A stretch of 52,569 nt of DNA, taken from assembly GCA_028866435.1 (NCBI GenBank), contig JAGWIC010000011.1, positions 1-52,569 of the forward strand, written 5' to 3'. The notes below the pieces were generated by a model. The model saw only the letters and a program-made list of their open reading frames with translations. It made no database searches and was not told the origin of the DNA. Both the position numbers and the translations under genes were made by a program. This DNA is from Lysobacteraceae bacterium. GTDB lineage: Bacteria > Pseudomonadota > Gammaproteobacteria > Xanthomonadales > Rhodanobacteraceae. This document shows, piece by piece, positions 24,521 through 32,732 of the stretch (its first letter is position 1; each line of letters opens with the position of its first letter).

Positions 24521-25915
24521 TTGACCACCATCGTCCTCACCACCTGCATCGCCCTGTTCCACCTGCTGGGCCTGTTCGCAGCCATGCACGCGGTGACCCA
24601 TACGCGCACCCCCCAGGGAGCCATCGGCTGGGCATTGGGCCTGCTGTTGCTGCCTTACCTCACCCTGCTGCCCTACCTGTACCTCGGATCGAGCCGCTTC
24701 CTCGGCTATTACGCCGGGCACCCGACCCGGTCCGCGCGCCCGATGCCGGGCCAGCCGGCGGAACGGCTGCCGCTTGAACCGGCCTGCGCGCGTTTCAGCG
24801 CGATCAGCGCGCTGCAGGGTCGTCCGTTCCGCGCCGGCCACCGCTTGCGCCTGCTGATCGACGGCGAGGCCGCCTTCGCGGTGATGCTGGCCGCCATGGA
24901 AGCGGCCGAGGACTGCCTGCTCGTGCAGTTTTTCATCATCCACGACGACCAGCTCGGCCGCCGCCTGCAAGCCGTCCTGCTGCGACGCGCGGCCGCCGGC
25001 GTGCGGGTATGCGTGCTGTTCGACGGCGTCGGCAGCCACGCCTTGCCGCAGAGCTATATCGACACCCTGCGCGCCGGCGGCGTGGCGATCCACCGCTTCG
25101 CCACCCATCGCTGGCGCAACCGGTTCCAGCTCAACTTCCGCAACCACCGCAAGATCGTGGTGGTCGACGGCAAGATCGGCTATGTCGGCGGCCTGAACGT
25201 GGGCGACGAATACCTCGGCCTGAAACCGCCGCTGGCACCCTGGCGCGACACCCAGCTGGAGCTGCGCGGCCCCGCCGTGGCCGAGCTGCAGCAATTGTTC
25301 GCCGATGACTGGCGCTGGATCACCGGCCAGCCGCTGCCGCTGCCGCCCGCGCCGACCGGCGAGGGTTCGGCCAGCGCGCTGGTGGTTGCCAGCGGGCCGG
25401 CCGACCCGCGCGAGACCGGCTCGCTGTTCTTCACCGCGGCCATCAACGCCGCGCAGCAGCGCGTGTGGCTGAGCACGCCTTATTTCGTACCGGACAACGC
25501 GGTGCGCTCGGCGCTGCAGCTGGCCGTGCTGCGCGGGGTCGACGTGCGCATCCTGATCCCCTCGCGCGCCGATCACCGCACCGTCTTCCTCGCCTCCACC
25601 CTGCACGCGCACCAGGCGCTGACCGCCGGCATCCGCATGTTCCGCTACCAGCCCGGCTTCCTGCACCAGAAGGCGCTGCTGGTCGACCACGACACCGCCG
25701 CGATCGGCAGCATGAACCTGGACAGCCGCTCGTTCCGGCTCAACTTCGAAGTCAGCGCGCTGGTGGTCGACGAACCGTTCGCGGTTGCCGTGGCGGCGAT
25801 GCTGAGCGAGGACTTCAGCCGCGCCCTGGCGATCACCGAGCGCGAATACCGCGACGCGCCCTACCTGCGCCGCGTGGCGATGCATGTCGCCCGGTTGTTC
25901 GATCCGCTGCTGTGA
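24521..25915 (+). CDS. cls: Cardiolipin synthase (phospholipase D family)
   Basis: This 464-residue membrane enzyme joins two phosphatidylglycerols into cardiolipin and glycerol. Two N-terminal transmembrane helices are followed by two PLD half-sites: NHRKIVVVDGKIGYVGGLN and HQKALLVDHDTAAIGSMN, both with intact HxK(x)4D. The protein length fits ClsA. It begins with TTG at 24521, behind a GCGGAG element; no ATG fits the conserved N-terminus. It follows the FAD-binding protein gene by 15 bases. Whether it is the main cardiolipin synthase of the cell is not shown here. Confidence 0.93.
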   Translation: MTTIVLTTCIALFHLLGLFAAMHAVTHTRTPQGAIGWALGLLLLPYLTLLPYLYLGSSRFLGYYAGHPTRSARPMPGQPAERLPLEPACARFSAISALQGRPFRAGHRLRLLIDGEAAFAVMLAAMEAAEDCLLVQFFIIHDDQLGRRLQAVLLRRAAAGVRVCVLFDGVGSHALPQSYIDTLRAGGVAIHRFATHRWRNRFQLNFRNHRKIVVVDGKIGYVGGLNVGDEYLGLKPPLAPWRDTQLELRGPAVAELQQLFADDWRWITGQPLPLPPAPTGEGSASALVVASGPADPRETGSLFFTAAINAAQQRVWLSTPYFVPDNAVRSALQLAVLRGVDVRILIPSRADHRTVFLASTLHAHQALTAGIRMFRYQPGFLHQKALLVDHDTAAIGSMNLDSRSFRLNFEVSALVVDEPFAVAVAAMLSEDFSRALAITEREYRDAPYLRRVAMHVARLFDPLL

Positions 25916-25994
25916 GCCCGGCTCGCGCGCCCTCTCGCGGCCACCGCCGGCCGGCGCTGTTCGGGGATCGGCCCGGCAGCCGCTCGAGGTCGCC

Positions 25995-26390
25995 CTAATC
26001 CGCCCGGTGGCGCGCCCCGAAACGGCGACGCCAGCTTGCGTTGCACGACGCCCAGCCAAGGTATATCCCCAGCGCCACGCCCAGCAGCTCGCACAGCACG
26101 CGCAGACCCAGGTGCTCCGGGTCATGCACCAGGGCGAGCTTGGCCTTGAGCAATTCCAGCGACTGCAGTTGCGCGTAGTTGAAATAGAACAGGTTCCACA
26201 GGTCGCCGCTGACGGTCAGCACGCAGGCCAGCAGGAAGGTCCAGCCGATCTGCCGGCCGTAGCTCCAGCGATGGCGCCGCCCCAGCCAGTGGAAGTACAG
26301 GAACAGCAGCAGCGCGGCGAGCAACGAGACCAGGCCGGCCTGCAGCCCGCCGATGATGCCGTTGCCCATCCAGGATTGATCGTATTGCAT
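25995..26390 (-). CDS. Small integral membrane protein, unknown family
   Basis: This 131-residue protein has four predicted transmembrane segments (GIIGGLQAGLVSLLAALLLF, IGWTFLLACVLTVSGDLWNLF, and two more towards the C-terminus) and a basic tail CNASWRRRFGARHRAD. I chose ATG 26390 (MQYDQSWMGNG). I do not recognise the family. It converges with the cardiolipin synthase gene (80 bases between stops) and diverges from pncA. No motif suggests transport or catalysis. Confidence 0.65.
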   Translation of the reverse strand: MQYDQSWMGNGIIGGLQAGLVSLLAALLLFLYFHWLGRRHRWSYGRQIGWTFLLACVLTVSGDLWNLFYFNYAQLQSLELLKAKLALVHDPEHLGLRVLCELLGVALGIYLGWASCNASWRRRFGARHRAD

Positions 26391-26505
26391 GGCCGCTCCC
26401 GCTTCATCGATCAGTGCCGCGCTCATTATGTGGCATCGGCACACACCCTGCGGCGGCCGCCAACGACGTTAGACTCTGCCCATTGCAACCAGCGATGCCC
26501 CCGCC

Positions 26506-27144
26506 ATGCCGCCGCCCGCGCAAGCCCATGCCGCCCTGATCCTGGTCGATGTCCAGCCGGAGTTCATGCCGGGCGGAACGCTGGCCTGCGATCACGGCGA
26601 TACGCTCGTGGCGGGCATCGACGCGCTGCTGCGCCAGCGCCGCTTTCGCCACGTGGTGGCCACCCAGGACTGGCACCCGCCCGGGCATGTCTCGTTCGCC
26701 AGCGCGCACCCTGGCCATGCGCCGTTCGAGCAGATCACGCTGTACGGCCAGCCGCAGACGCTGTGGCCGGATCATTGCGTGCAGGGAACCCCCGGTGCCG
26801 CCCTGCACCCCGGGGTCGACTGGACGGCGCTGGACGCGGTGATCCGCAAGGGCAGCGACCCCGCCGTGGATTCCTACAGCGGCTTCCGCGAAAACCACGG
26901 CCCGCGCGGCACGCGTCCGAGCACCGGCCTGGCCGGCTGGCTGCGCGAGCGCGGCGTGGACGAGGTGTTCGTGTGCGGGCTGGCGCGCGACGTGTGCGTG
27001 CTGTGGACCGCGCAGGACGCGCGGGCGCTGGGCTTTCGCGCCAGCGTGCTGTGGGAGTTGAGCCGCCCGGTCACCCCGGACAGCGACCCGGCCACCCGCG
27101 CCGCGTTGCAGGCGCAAGGCATCGGCATCGTGGTGTCCGTGTAG
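26506..27144 (+). CDS. pncA: Nicotinamidase
   Basis: This 212-residue isochorismatase-fold enzyme deamidates nicotinamide to nicotinate in NAD salvage. The catalytic triad is visible as Asp in LILVDVQPEFMPG, Lys in AVIRKGSDPAVDSYS and Cys in GLARDVCVLWTA; metal ligands sit in TQDWHPPGHVSFAS. The ORF is full length and starts at ATG 26506. Its TAG stop is inside a REP-like palindrome shared with the convergent PIN-domain gene. The active-site set is complete, so the enzyme should be functional. Confidence 0.94.
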   Translation: MPPPAQAHAALILVDVQPEFMPGGTLACDHGDTLVAGIDALLRQRRFRHVVATQDWHPPGHVSFASAHPGHAPFEQITLYGQPQTLWPDHCVQGTPGAALHPGVDWTALDAVIRKGSDPAVDSYSGFRENHGPRGTRPSTGLAGWLRERGVDEVFVCGLARDVCVLWTAQDARALGFRASVLWELSRPVTPDSDPATRAALQAQGIGIVVSV

Positions 27145-27169
27145 GAGCGCACAGGGTGCGCTCCTACAC
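27139..27169. repeat. REP-like palindrome giving stop codons to two convergent genes
   Basis: A perfect 13-bp inverted repeat, GTGTAGGAGCGCA and its complement, with a 5-base CAGGG loop. The left GTAG supplies the TAG of pncA (27142-27144) and the right CTAC supplies the TAG of the PIN gene read on the minus strand (27166-27164). It resembles the GTAG-headed REP family seen elsewhere in this window. Confidence 0.85.
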
Positions 27170-27640
27170 GTGGTCCGGCGTGCCAGCTCGTTCGGCCGGC
27201 GGCAACGACCAGTCCTGCGGCAGCAGGATCGCGAAACGCCCCAGTTGGCGGGCGCGCCGGTCCAGCTTCAGCAGCTCGTTGTCCTTGCTGAGCAGCCAGC
27301 TGGCGCGCGCCGCCCATGCCAGCTCCAGGAACTTCTGGTCGTCGGGATCGCGGCAGCGCGGCAGCGGCGCGTCGTCGGGCGCGGCCGCGTCGGGCAGGCC
27401 ATGCAGCAGCGCGTCGTATGCGTCACGCAGCGACGGTCGCTGCGCCTCGTCGATCGGCAGCTGCGGGTAGTGCAGCACGCGCTGCCATTCCGCGCGGCAA
27501 TCCTCGCGGGTCACCGCCCGCACCGTGCCGGCCTGCAGCGCCGCCCACAACCGTGCGCACGAGGGGTCGCGGACCAGGAACAGGTCCAGGCACACGTTGG
27601 TGTCCAGCACGATGCGCGGCGGCGATGGGGCGGCAGTCAT
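27164..27640 (-). CDS. PIN-domain protein (COG1569-like putative nuclease)
   Basis: This 158-residue protein begins with the PIN core IVLDTNVCLDLFLV (first acidic residue) and has the later acidic residues in RDPDDQKFLELAWAA and SWLLSKDNELL, so the three to four Asp/Glu positions that bind metal are present. PIN proteins of this COG1569-like group are putative ribonucleases of toxin-antitoxin ancestry, but no antitoxin gene is adjacent: the closest gene downstream is convergent pncA and upstream lies a 280-base gap. It may thus be a solitary toxin relic or a housekeeping nuclease. Start ATG 27640 lacks a clear ribosome-binding site. Confidence 0.82.
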   Translation of the reverse strand: MTAAPSPPRIVLDTNVCLDLFLVRDPSCARLWAALQAGTVRAVTREDCRAEWQRVLHYPQLPIDEAQRPSLRDAYDALLHGLPDAAAPDDAPLPRCRDPDDQKFLELAWAARASWLLSKDNELLKLDRRARQLGRFAILLPQDWSLPPAERAGTPDHV

Positions 27641-27922
27641 CGCGCCATGATGCGGCAGCCGGCCACGCGATGCACGGCACGCCTGCCGGGCGGGACCGAC
27701 GAGCAGGCTCGAGCGCGGGTTCGACGACCGCCTTGCCCCGCGGTTGGGCAGCGACCGCACCGGCGCAGCGCGCCCAGGCATCTCGCCCGCACCACCACGG
27801 AAGCGGGCGCACGCACGACTCCCCCTCCTTGCTTGTGGCCGCGTCGCTGTCCAGGCACCTGACGCCAGCGCACGGGGAGGTTGAATGCATGGAGCGTGGC
27901 CGCTTCGCTTGCGCCGTTGCCG

Positions 27923-28960
27923 TCACAAGATGATGAGCGGCGGGGAAGGCCAGGGCGGATCGCGCTCGATGTCGAAACCCACGATGTATTTCGAACCGTC
28001 GCCATGATGCGTGGTGACGAAGTGCACGAAGAGGCCGGTGTTGGGGTTGTAACTCAGCGGACCTGGGGCCTGGGTCGCCATCGCCTCGAGCGCCGGCCGT
28101 TCCCAGGTCTTCACCTCGCTGCTGATGACGTCGTCCCCGGTGCCGAGGATCCAGTTGATCGCGTCCACGATGTTGTCGCTGAAGAAGCTCAGCAAGGCCG
28201 CGGGCGGCCACAACTTGGAGGCGGCGGCGATGGCCACCGCCACGAAGGTGTTGACCTCGTCCCGGTAGTAGTCCGGGTCGCCGTAGTCGTGCTCCATCAC
28301 GACCACGGCCAGAGAAAGCGTGTCGGGGTTGCCGGTATAGACGACAGCCACCGGCCCCACCCGCTCTTCCCGCGAATCCACGTCACCGTAATACTTGCTT
28401 TGCGTGCTTATCGGATGGGTCAAGGCCGCGACAGCGGTGTTGACGCCCTTGTTGATCGCAAGTCCGCTGGTAACGACGTAGATCTCGTCCGATCCCAGGC
28501 CAGTGGTTTCCTCCTGGCACCACAGGCCCTTGTAGCGGACCGAGTAGCGAATACCCGGCTCGGCACCGGTGCTCACCTCCTCGGCAAGAGGCCCGACGTT
28601 TCCCGACCCGGGCCATGTGCGGGAACCCGACCCGCTGCCCGCCCTGCCTCCGGACGAGGTATCGCTGCGATGGTCCCGGACCACGGAATGGGGCGGCGCT
28701 GCCGAAACAAGGCTTTCCAGTGCGTGACTTTTGTCCGCGTAAGGGCCAAACAGGCGCCGCCGGTCTCTCCGCGGCTTGGCTTCGAACGCGGCAACGATGC
28801 GCTTGGCCACCTCCGGCTTCAGCTGCAAGGCCTGAAGGTGGGCAAGCATCTCTCGTTCGAGTGGATCCTGAGGCTGGCGCTGCCCGGACAGAAGCCGCAT
28901 GGCAGCGATGGTTCCAACCAGGAATTCAGGATCTTTTGGCGCGTTCAAGGCTCTGGCCAT
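27923..28960 (-). CDS. Uncharacterised two-part protein following PD40 gene
   Basis: This 345-residue protein lacks a signal peptide. Its first 90 residues are helical and basic, then comes a Ser/Gly-rich linker (SSGGRAGSGSGSRTWPGSG), then a domain of about 200 residues with VRYKGLWCQEETTGLGSDEI followed by YVVTSG, LSLAVVVMEHDYGDPDYYRD and a C-terminal VGFDIERDPPWPSPP. The ETTGLGSDEIYV phrase recalls a beta-sandwich domain seen in many uncharacterised bacterial proteins, but I cannot name the family. An AAGGAGAG element lies before ATG 28960, only 30 bases after the stop of the PD40 gene, so they form an operon. A binding or effector role is speculation. Confidence 0.7.
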   Translation of the reverse strand: MARALNAPKDPEFLVGTIAAMRLLSGQRQPQDPLEREMLAHLQALQLKPEVAKRIVAAFEAKPRRDRRRLFGPYADKSHALESLVSAAPPHSVVRDHRSDTSSGGRAGSGSGSRTWPGSGNVGPLAEEVSTGAEPGIRYSVRYKGLWCQEETTGLGSDEIYVVTSGLAINKGVNTAVAALTHPISTQSKYYGDVDSREERVGPVAVVYTGNPDTLSLAVVVMEHDYGDPDYYRDEVNTFVAVAIAAASKLWPPAALLSFFSDNIVDAINWILGTGDDVISSEVKTWERPALEAMATQAPGPLSYNPNTGLFVHFVTTHHGDGSKYIVGFDIERDPPWPSPPLIIL

Positions 28961-28990
28961 GGCATCTCTCCTTAATGAACGTGCAAAGGT

Positions 28991-29953
28991 TCAGTTCACG
29001 TGGACTCGCGTGCTGACGTAGACGTCACCCGGGTCGGCCGGCACCTGGGAGAAGTGTTTGCGTCCGAAATACAGGCGGGTGCCGTCGGCGGACAGCGAGG
29101 CACGGGTTTCCGCCCCGTCCACCGTGTTGACGGCGGTGTTCTCGATCGGACCGCGTACCGTCCAGGGCGAGGCGGTATCCGGCCGGGTGGCGTACCAGAT
29201 GTCCTGGTTGCGTGGATCGGCGCTGGCACGGTTGCTGCTGAAGACGATTTCCAGCCCGTCCTTGCGCACGTTGGGCATCAGGTCGGCGGCATCGGTACTG
29301 AGCTCGGCCACGCGCACGCCGGGCCCGAAGGTGCCGTCGGCATGCTGGCGACTCATGTAGATGTCATGGCCCTTGCTGTCCGGATAGCCGTCGCTGGAGA
29401 AGTACAGGAAGGTGCCTTCGGCGGTTTCCACGACCGACGGACTGTATTCCGAACCCTTGGTGTTCGGGCCGCCGTCCGCATAGCCGCCCAGATTCACCGG
29501 CGCCGCCCAGCCGTGCGCGGGGTTTTCCCGGGTCAGGAACAAGTCGCCGGCGGGCGGGTTGCCTGGCGGCGGCGCCGGCATCGCCTTGCAGTCGACGCAA
29601 TCCTCGGAGTTTTCCCGCGAACTGACGAACAGCAGCCACTTGCCGGGCAACGGCGTGGGGCAATAGTCCGCGGCAGTGGCGGAATTCGCCGGCTCACCGA
29701 GGTTGGTGACGTCGTCCCAGCTGTGCATCGCGACATTCCAGGTCGCGCGCCAGTTGTCCATGCCACCGTTGCGGGTGGACATGAAATAGAGGTTGCGCCC
29801 GTTCCGCGACTCGATCGGACAGCCTTCGGCGGCCGCGGTGTTGATGCCGGGGGCAGGCACCGCGTTGCCCCACGGGCCGAAGTTCTCGGCGTAGGCATGG
29901 GCGGACAAGATGGCGGCGATGGCCAGCGCGCATTGTTGGTACTTGCGGTTCAT
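28991..29953 (-). CDS. Secreted PD40/WD40-like beta-propeller protein
   Basis: This 320-residue exported protein has a signal peptide (cleavage near SAHAYA) and repeated propeller blades of the TolB/PD40 type: NGRNLYFMSTRNGG, GKWLLFVSSRENSED, GTFLYFSSDGYPDSKGHDIY, GLEIVFSSNRASADPRNQDI and GTRLYFGRKHFS. PD40 repeats bind protein or carbohydrate partners in the periplasm. A strong AAGGAGA element precedes ATG 29953. A conserved Cys pair (SEDCVDCKAMP) may form a disulphide. It heads a two-gene operon and is divergent from a membrane-anchored regulator, a layout that suggests regulation by it. Confidence 0.85.
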   Translation of the reverse strand: MNRKYQQCALAIAAILSAHAYAENFGPWGNAVPAPGINTAAAEGCPIESRNGRNLYFMSTRNGGMDNWRATWNVAMHSWDDVTNLGEPANSATAADYCPTPLPGKWLLFVSSRENSEDCVDCKAMPAPPPGNPPAGDLFLTRENPAHGWAAPVNLGGYADGGPNTKGSEYSPSVVETAEGTFLYFSSDGYPDSKGHDIYMSRQHADGTFGPGVRVAELSTDAADLMPNVRKDGLEIVFSSNRASADPRNQDIWYATRPDTASPWTVRGPIENTAVNTVDGAETRASLSADGTRLYFGRKHFSQVPADPGDVYVSTRVHVN

Positions 29954-30398
29954 GCGTATCTCCTTGACATGCTATGGATGACCGCGGAGAAGAACCCTTC
30001 CCGGCGGGCTTGCTGCGCAATGGCGACGATGGGCGGCTCGCCTTGTGCAAGCGGGGGCATCACGACCGGCACGCGACCCAGACCGCGCGGCCGCCAGCCG
30101 CTCGCGTACGGCGTAGACTTGGCCGAGGTCGTGCGGGCCGATCCAGTCCCTGACCCGGTGCCGGTTCGGCAGGCGGGGAGACGTGCAAGCGGCGGCGGAA
30201 CCGATGCGGCGGTTCATGGCGATCTCCTCGCCCGCGTGACGGCAGTGCCGGTGCGCTGAGGATCGGCGATAGGGCGCCACGGGTCTTGAGGCCGTCGCTG
30301 GGAAACTGCTGGACTTTGCTTGGATTCCTTGGGAAAACATTGGGGACGCCCGCAGCGCAGGTTTTTTCCACAAAAGTGTGCCGACGGCTGAGGACGCC
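29954..30398. other. Divergent intergenic region with possible decayed minus-strand gene
   Basis: These 445 bases separate the PD40 operon from the divergent regulator. On the minus strand an ATG at 30216 follows a strong GAGGAGAT element and reads MNRRIGSAAACTSP, but the frame degrades and stops at 29972. A second minus frame ends VAIAQQARREGFFSAVIHSM then SRRYA, and its TGA overlaps the PD40 start codon (ATGA). A frameshifted upstream gene is possible. The region near the regulator start (30290-30380) is relatively AT-rich and should hold its promoter. Confidence 0.35.
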
Positions 30399-32345
30399 AT
30401 GGACTCGTCAACGCCCGCCCCGCTCGCCTTCGACGAATCCGCGATCGACTTCGCGGGCCGGCGACTGCTGCGCGACGGCATCGAACAGCCGCTGGAGCCC
30501 AAGGCCTTCGCCGTGCTGACCCTGCTCGCCGGTGCGCCCGGGCGGGTCTTCACCCGCGACGAGATCCTCGATGCCGTGTGGGGCCACCGCAACGTCACCC
30601 CGGGGGTGCTGAACCGGGTGATGACCCTGCTGCGGCATGCACTCGGCGAGGACGCGCAGGCCGCGCGCTACCTGCACACCGTGCATGGCGTGGGTTACCG
30701 CTTCGATCTTCCCGCAGCCGCGCCCGGCGTGGCGCCGCAGGCCATGCAGGCATCCGCGCCGGAAGCGCCTCCGGTGCCGGCGACGACGCCCGCGCGGCCG
30801 CGCGCCAGCAACCGGCGCACCATGCCGCGCGCCATGCTGTGGTCGCTGCCGCTGCTGGCGGCACTCGCCATCGCCGGCTGGCAATGGTGGCCGCGCGCGC
30901 TGCCTGCGCCAGGGCCGGCAACGGAACGCAGCATCGCCGTGCTGCCCCTGGTCAATGCCAGCAACGATGCCCAGCAGATGTACTTCTCCGACGGCCTGTC
31001 GGAAAACCTGATCGACGCCTTGTCCCGGTTCGAAGGACTGAAAGTGATCGGCCGCACCTCGGCCTTCCAGTTCCGCGACAGCAAGGACGACGGCGCGAGC
31101 ATCGGCCGCAAGCTGGGCGTGTCCTACCTGCTCACCGGCAGCGTGCAGCGCGCCGGCGACGTCGTACGCATCAACGCATCGCTGGCCAGGGCCGCCGATG
31201 GCAGCACGCTGTGGGCCGAGCACTACGACCGCCCGTACCGGAACCTGTTCGCCCTGCAGGACGAAATTGCCCAGGCCGTTGCCGGCGCGTTGCAGGTGAA
31301 GCTGCTGTCGCCCGGGGCCGCCGCGACGCCGGAGGACCGGCCGCCCGGCGGCGGCATCGAGGCCTACAACGCCTATCTGCAGGGCTTGAAGTATTGGCAC
31401 GACCAGGATTTCCCCAAGGCGGCCGCGTACATGACCCGGGCCGTGCAACTCGACCCGGCCTATGCGGTGGCATGGGCGCACCTGTCGGGCGCGTGGAGCA
31501 CCGTCGCCGCGTTCTCGGACGAAGCGCCCGCAGTGGCCCGCGAGCACCTGCGCGAGTCGCGCACGGCGGCGGACAACGCGCTGCGACTGGCGCCCGGGCT
31601 GGGTCCGGCGCATGCCGCCCACGCCTACCTGCAGTTCTACGGTTTCGACCACCGCGGCGCCCTGGCCGAGTGCCGCCGCGCGGTGCAGCTGGCGCCGGCC
31701 GACGGCACGGTGCTCAACGGCTGCGGCTACGTGCTGGGCGGCATCGGAAAACTTGGCGAGGCGATCCGGCTGCGGGAGCGCCTGCTGTCGATCGAGCCGC
31801 TGTACACCGTCAACTATTACCAATACGCGAAGTTGCTGGTGGCGACCGGCCGGCTGGACCAGGCGACGAAGTACCTGCGCATCGCCGAAGGCCTGCCGCA
31901 ACCGGAATCACGCCCGGAGAACCTGCGCCTGTACATCGCCATCGCGCGCGGCGACGCGGCGGCCGCGCAGGAGGCCGCCCGCAACCAGCCGCCACCGTGG
32001 CGCGACGGGTATCTGGCGATCGCCACGCAGATTTCCCCGGATCGCGCGGCGGCGGATGCCGCGCTGGCCAGGGTCCTCGACGGCGATGGCCCGGCGAAAA
32101 CCAGCCCCTACGCCATCGCGCAGGCCTATGCGCTGCGCGGCGACGTGGACAAGACCGTGGCATGGCTGGCGCGCGCTCCCGCCCGCGACATTTTTTTCAT
32201 GCTGGCCGACCCGCTGATCCTGCGCTTCCGCGACGATCCGCGCCTGATCGCGTTCTGCCAAAAGACCGGCCTGCCGTCACCGCGCGAAAGCGAGGCGCTG
32301 GGCATCGACCGGCTCCACGCCGCGGACAGCGTCCGGAGCCTTTGA
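30399..32345 (+). CDS. CadC-like membrane transcriptional regulator with TolB-like and TPR domains
   Basis: This protein of about 648 residues has an N-terminal OmpR-type winged helix (LEPKAFAVLTLLAGAPGRVF, VMTLLRHALGED, HTVHGVGYRF; residues 15-105), a Pro/Ala-rich linker, one transmembrane helix (WSLPLLAALAIAGWQWW, about 150), a periplasmic TolB-like domain (RSIAVLPLVN, YFSDGLSENLIDALS, LTGSVQRAGDVVRIN) and C-terminal TPR-like repeats. This ToxR/CadC plan lets a membrane protein bind DNA while sensing in the periplasm. ATG 30399 has GAGG upstream; GTG 30378 is an alternative. It is divergent from the PD40 operon, the likeliest target. The function is inferred. Confidence 0.88.
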   Translation: MDSSTPAPLAFDESAIDFAGRRLLRDGIEQPLEPKAFAVLTLLAGAPGRVFTRDEILDAVWGHRNVTPGVLNRVMTLLRHALGEDAQAARYLHTVHGVGYRFDLPAAAPGVAPQAMQASAPEAPPVPATTPARPRASNRRTMPRAMLWSLPLLAALAIAGWQWWPRALPAPGPATERSIAVLPLVNASNDAQQMYFSDGLSENLIDALSRFEGLKVIGRTSAFQFRDSKDDGASIGRKLGVSYLLTGSVQRAGDVVRINASLARAADGSTLWAEHYDRPYRNLFALQDEIAQAVAGALQVKLLSPGAAATPEDRPPGGGIEAYNAYLQGLKYWHDQDFPKAAAYMTRAVQLDPAYAVAWAHLSGAWSTVAAFSDEAPAVAREHLRESRTAADNALRLAPGLGPAHAAHAYLQFYGFDHRGALAECRRAVQLAPADGTVLNGCGYVLGGIGKLGEAIRLRERLLSIEPLYTVNYYQYAKLLVATGRLDQATKYLRIAEGLPQPESRPENLRLYIAIARGDAAAAQEAARNQPPPWRDGYLAIATQISPDRAAADAALARVLDGDGPAKTSPYAIAQAYALRGDVDKTVAWLARAPARDIFFMLADPLILRFRDDPRLIAFCQKTGLPSPRESEALGIDRLHAADSVRSL

Positions 32346-32448
32346 GCGGAGCCCGTCCCTGGCACCGGCCTGCGGCGGATGGCCCTGCCGGCTACGCGAG
32401 GCGGGCGGCCGCTCTATACAATGCATGCTTTCCGAGCGGAACCGACAC

Positions 32449-32703
32449 ATGGCCGAGCGCGAGTTCAACGACTACCTTGCCCGCTCCGGCGCCACCCTGG
32501 AAGGCTCGCGCTACGCGGCGTGGCTGGCGGTCACCCCGCGCCGGCACGGTTTCCCGGTGTACTACGCGATCTGCGAAAACCGCAGCTTCCGCGACAAGGA
32601 CACCGCCGAGGCCGCCGCCGCCAAGGCGCTGGCCGACATGACGGGGCTGGAAGCGGACGGCACGCCGCTCTTCCCCGAGGGCTATACCGGCTTCGACGAT
32701 TAG
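32449..32703 (+). CDS. Small conserved-looking hypothetical protein
   Basis: This soluble 84-residue protein reads MAEREFNDYLARSGATLEGS at the start and contains FPVYYAICENRSFRDKDTAE and a C-terminal LFPEGYTGFDD. It has balanced composition, unlike shadow frames, and no signal or membrane segment. I do not recognise the family. ATG 32449 is preferred over 32425. Its TAG stop codon is the first base triplet of a REP-like palindrome shared with the convergent HAD gene. It stands about 100 bases after the regulator and is probably a separate unit. Confidence 0.65.
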   Translation: MAEREFNDYLARSGATLEGSRYAAWLAVTPRRHGFPVYYAICENRSFRDKDTAEAAAAKALADMTGLEADGTPLFPEGYTGFDD

Positions 32704-32732
32704 GGCGTGGTGGCGGACGATGTCCGCCCTAC
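32701..32732. repeat. REP-like palindrome between convergent genes
   Basis: A nested inverted repeat: outer TAGGGCG/CGCCCTA and inner GGCGGAC-GAT-GTCCGCC. On the minus strand it begins GTAGGGCGGAC, a GTAG head. The TAG of the left gene (32701-32703) and the TAG of the HAD gene (32731-32729) are both part of it. Confidence 0.75.

Noticed and set aside
23651-26125. Minus-strand open frame of 824 codons opposite the FAD-binding protein and cardiolipin synthase genes
   Set aside because: It is a codon-position shadow of two well-supported plus-strand genes in high-GC DNA; its residues are Gln/Arg/His-rich with no recognisable domain.
27164-27640. PIN protein as toxin of a toxin-antitoxin pair
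   Set aside because: No small antitoxin gene precedes or overlaps it; the adjacent genes are convergent pncA and an empty gap.
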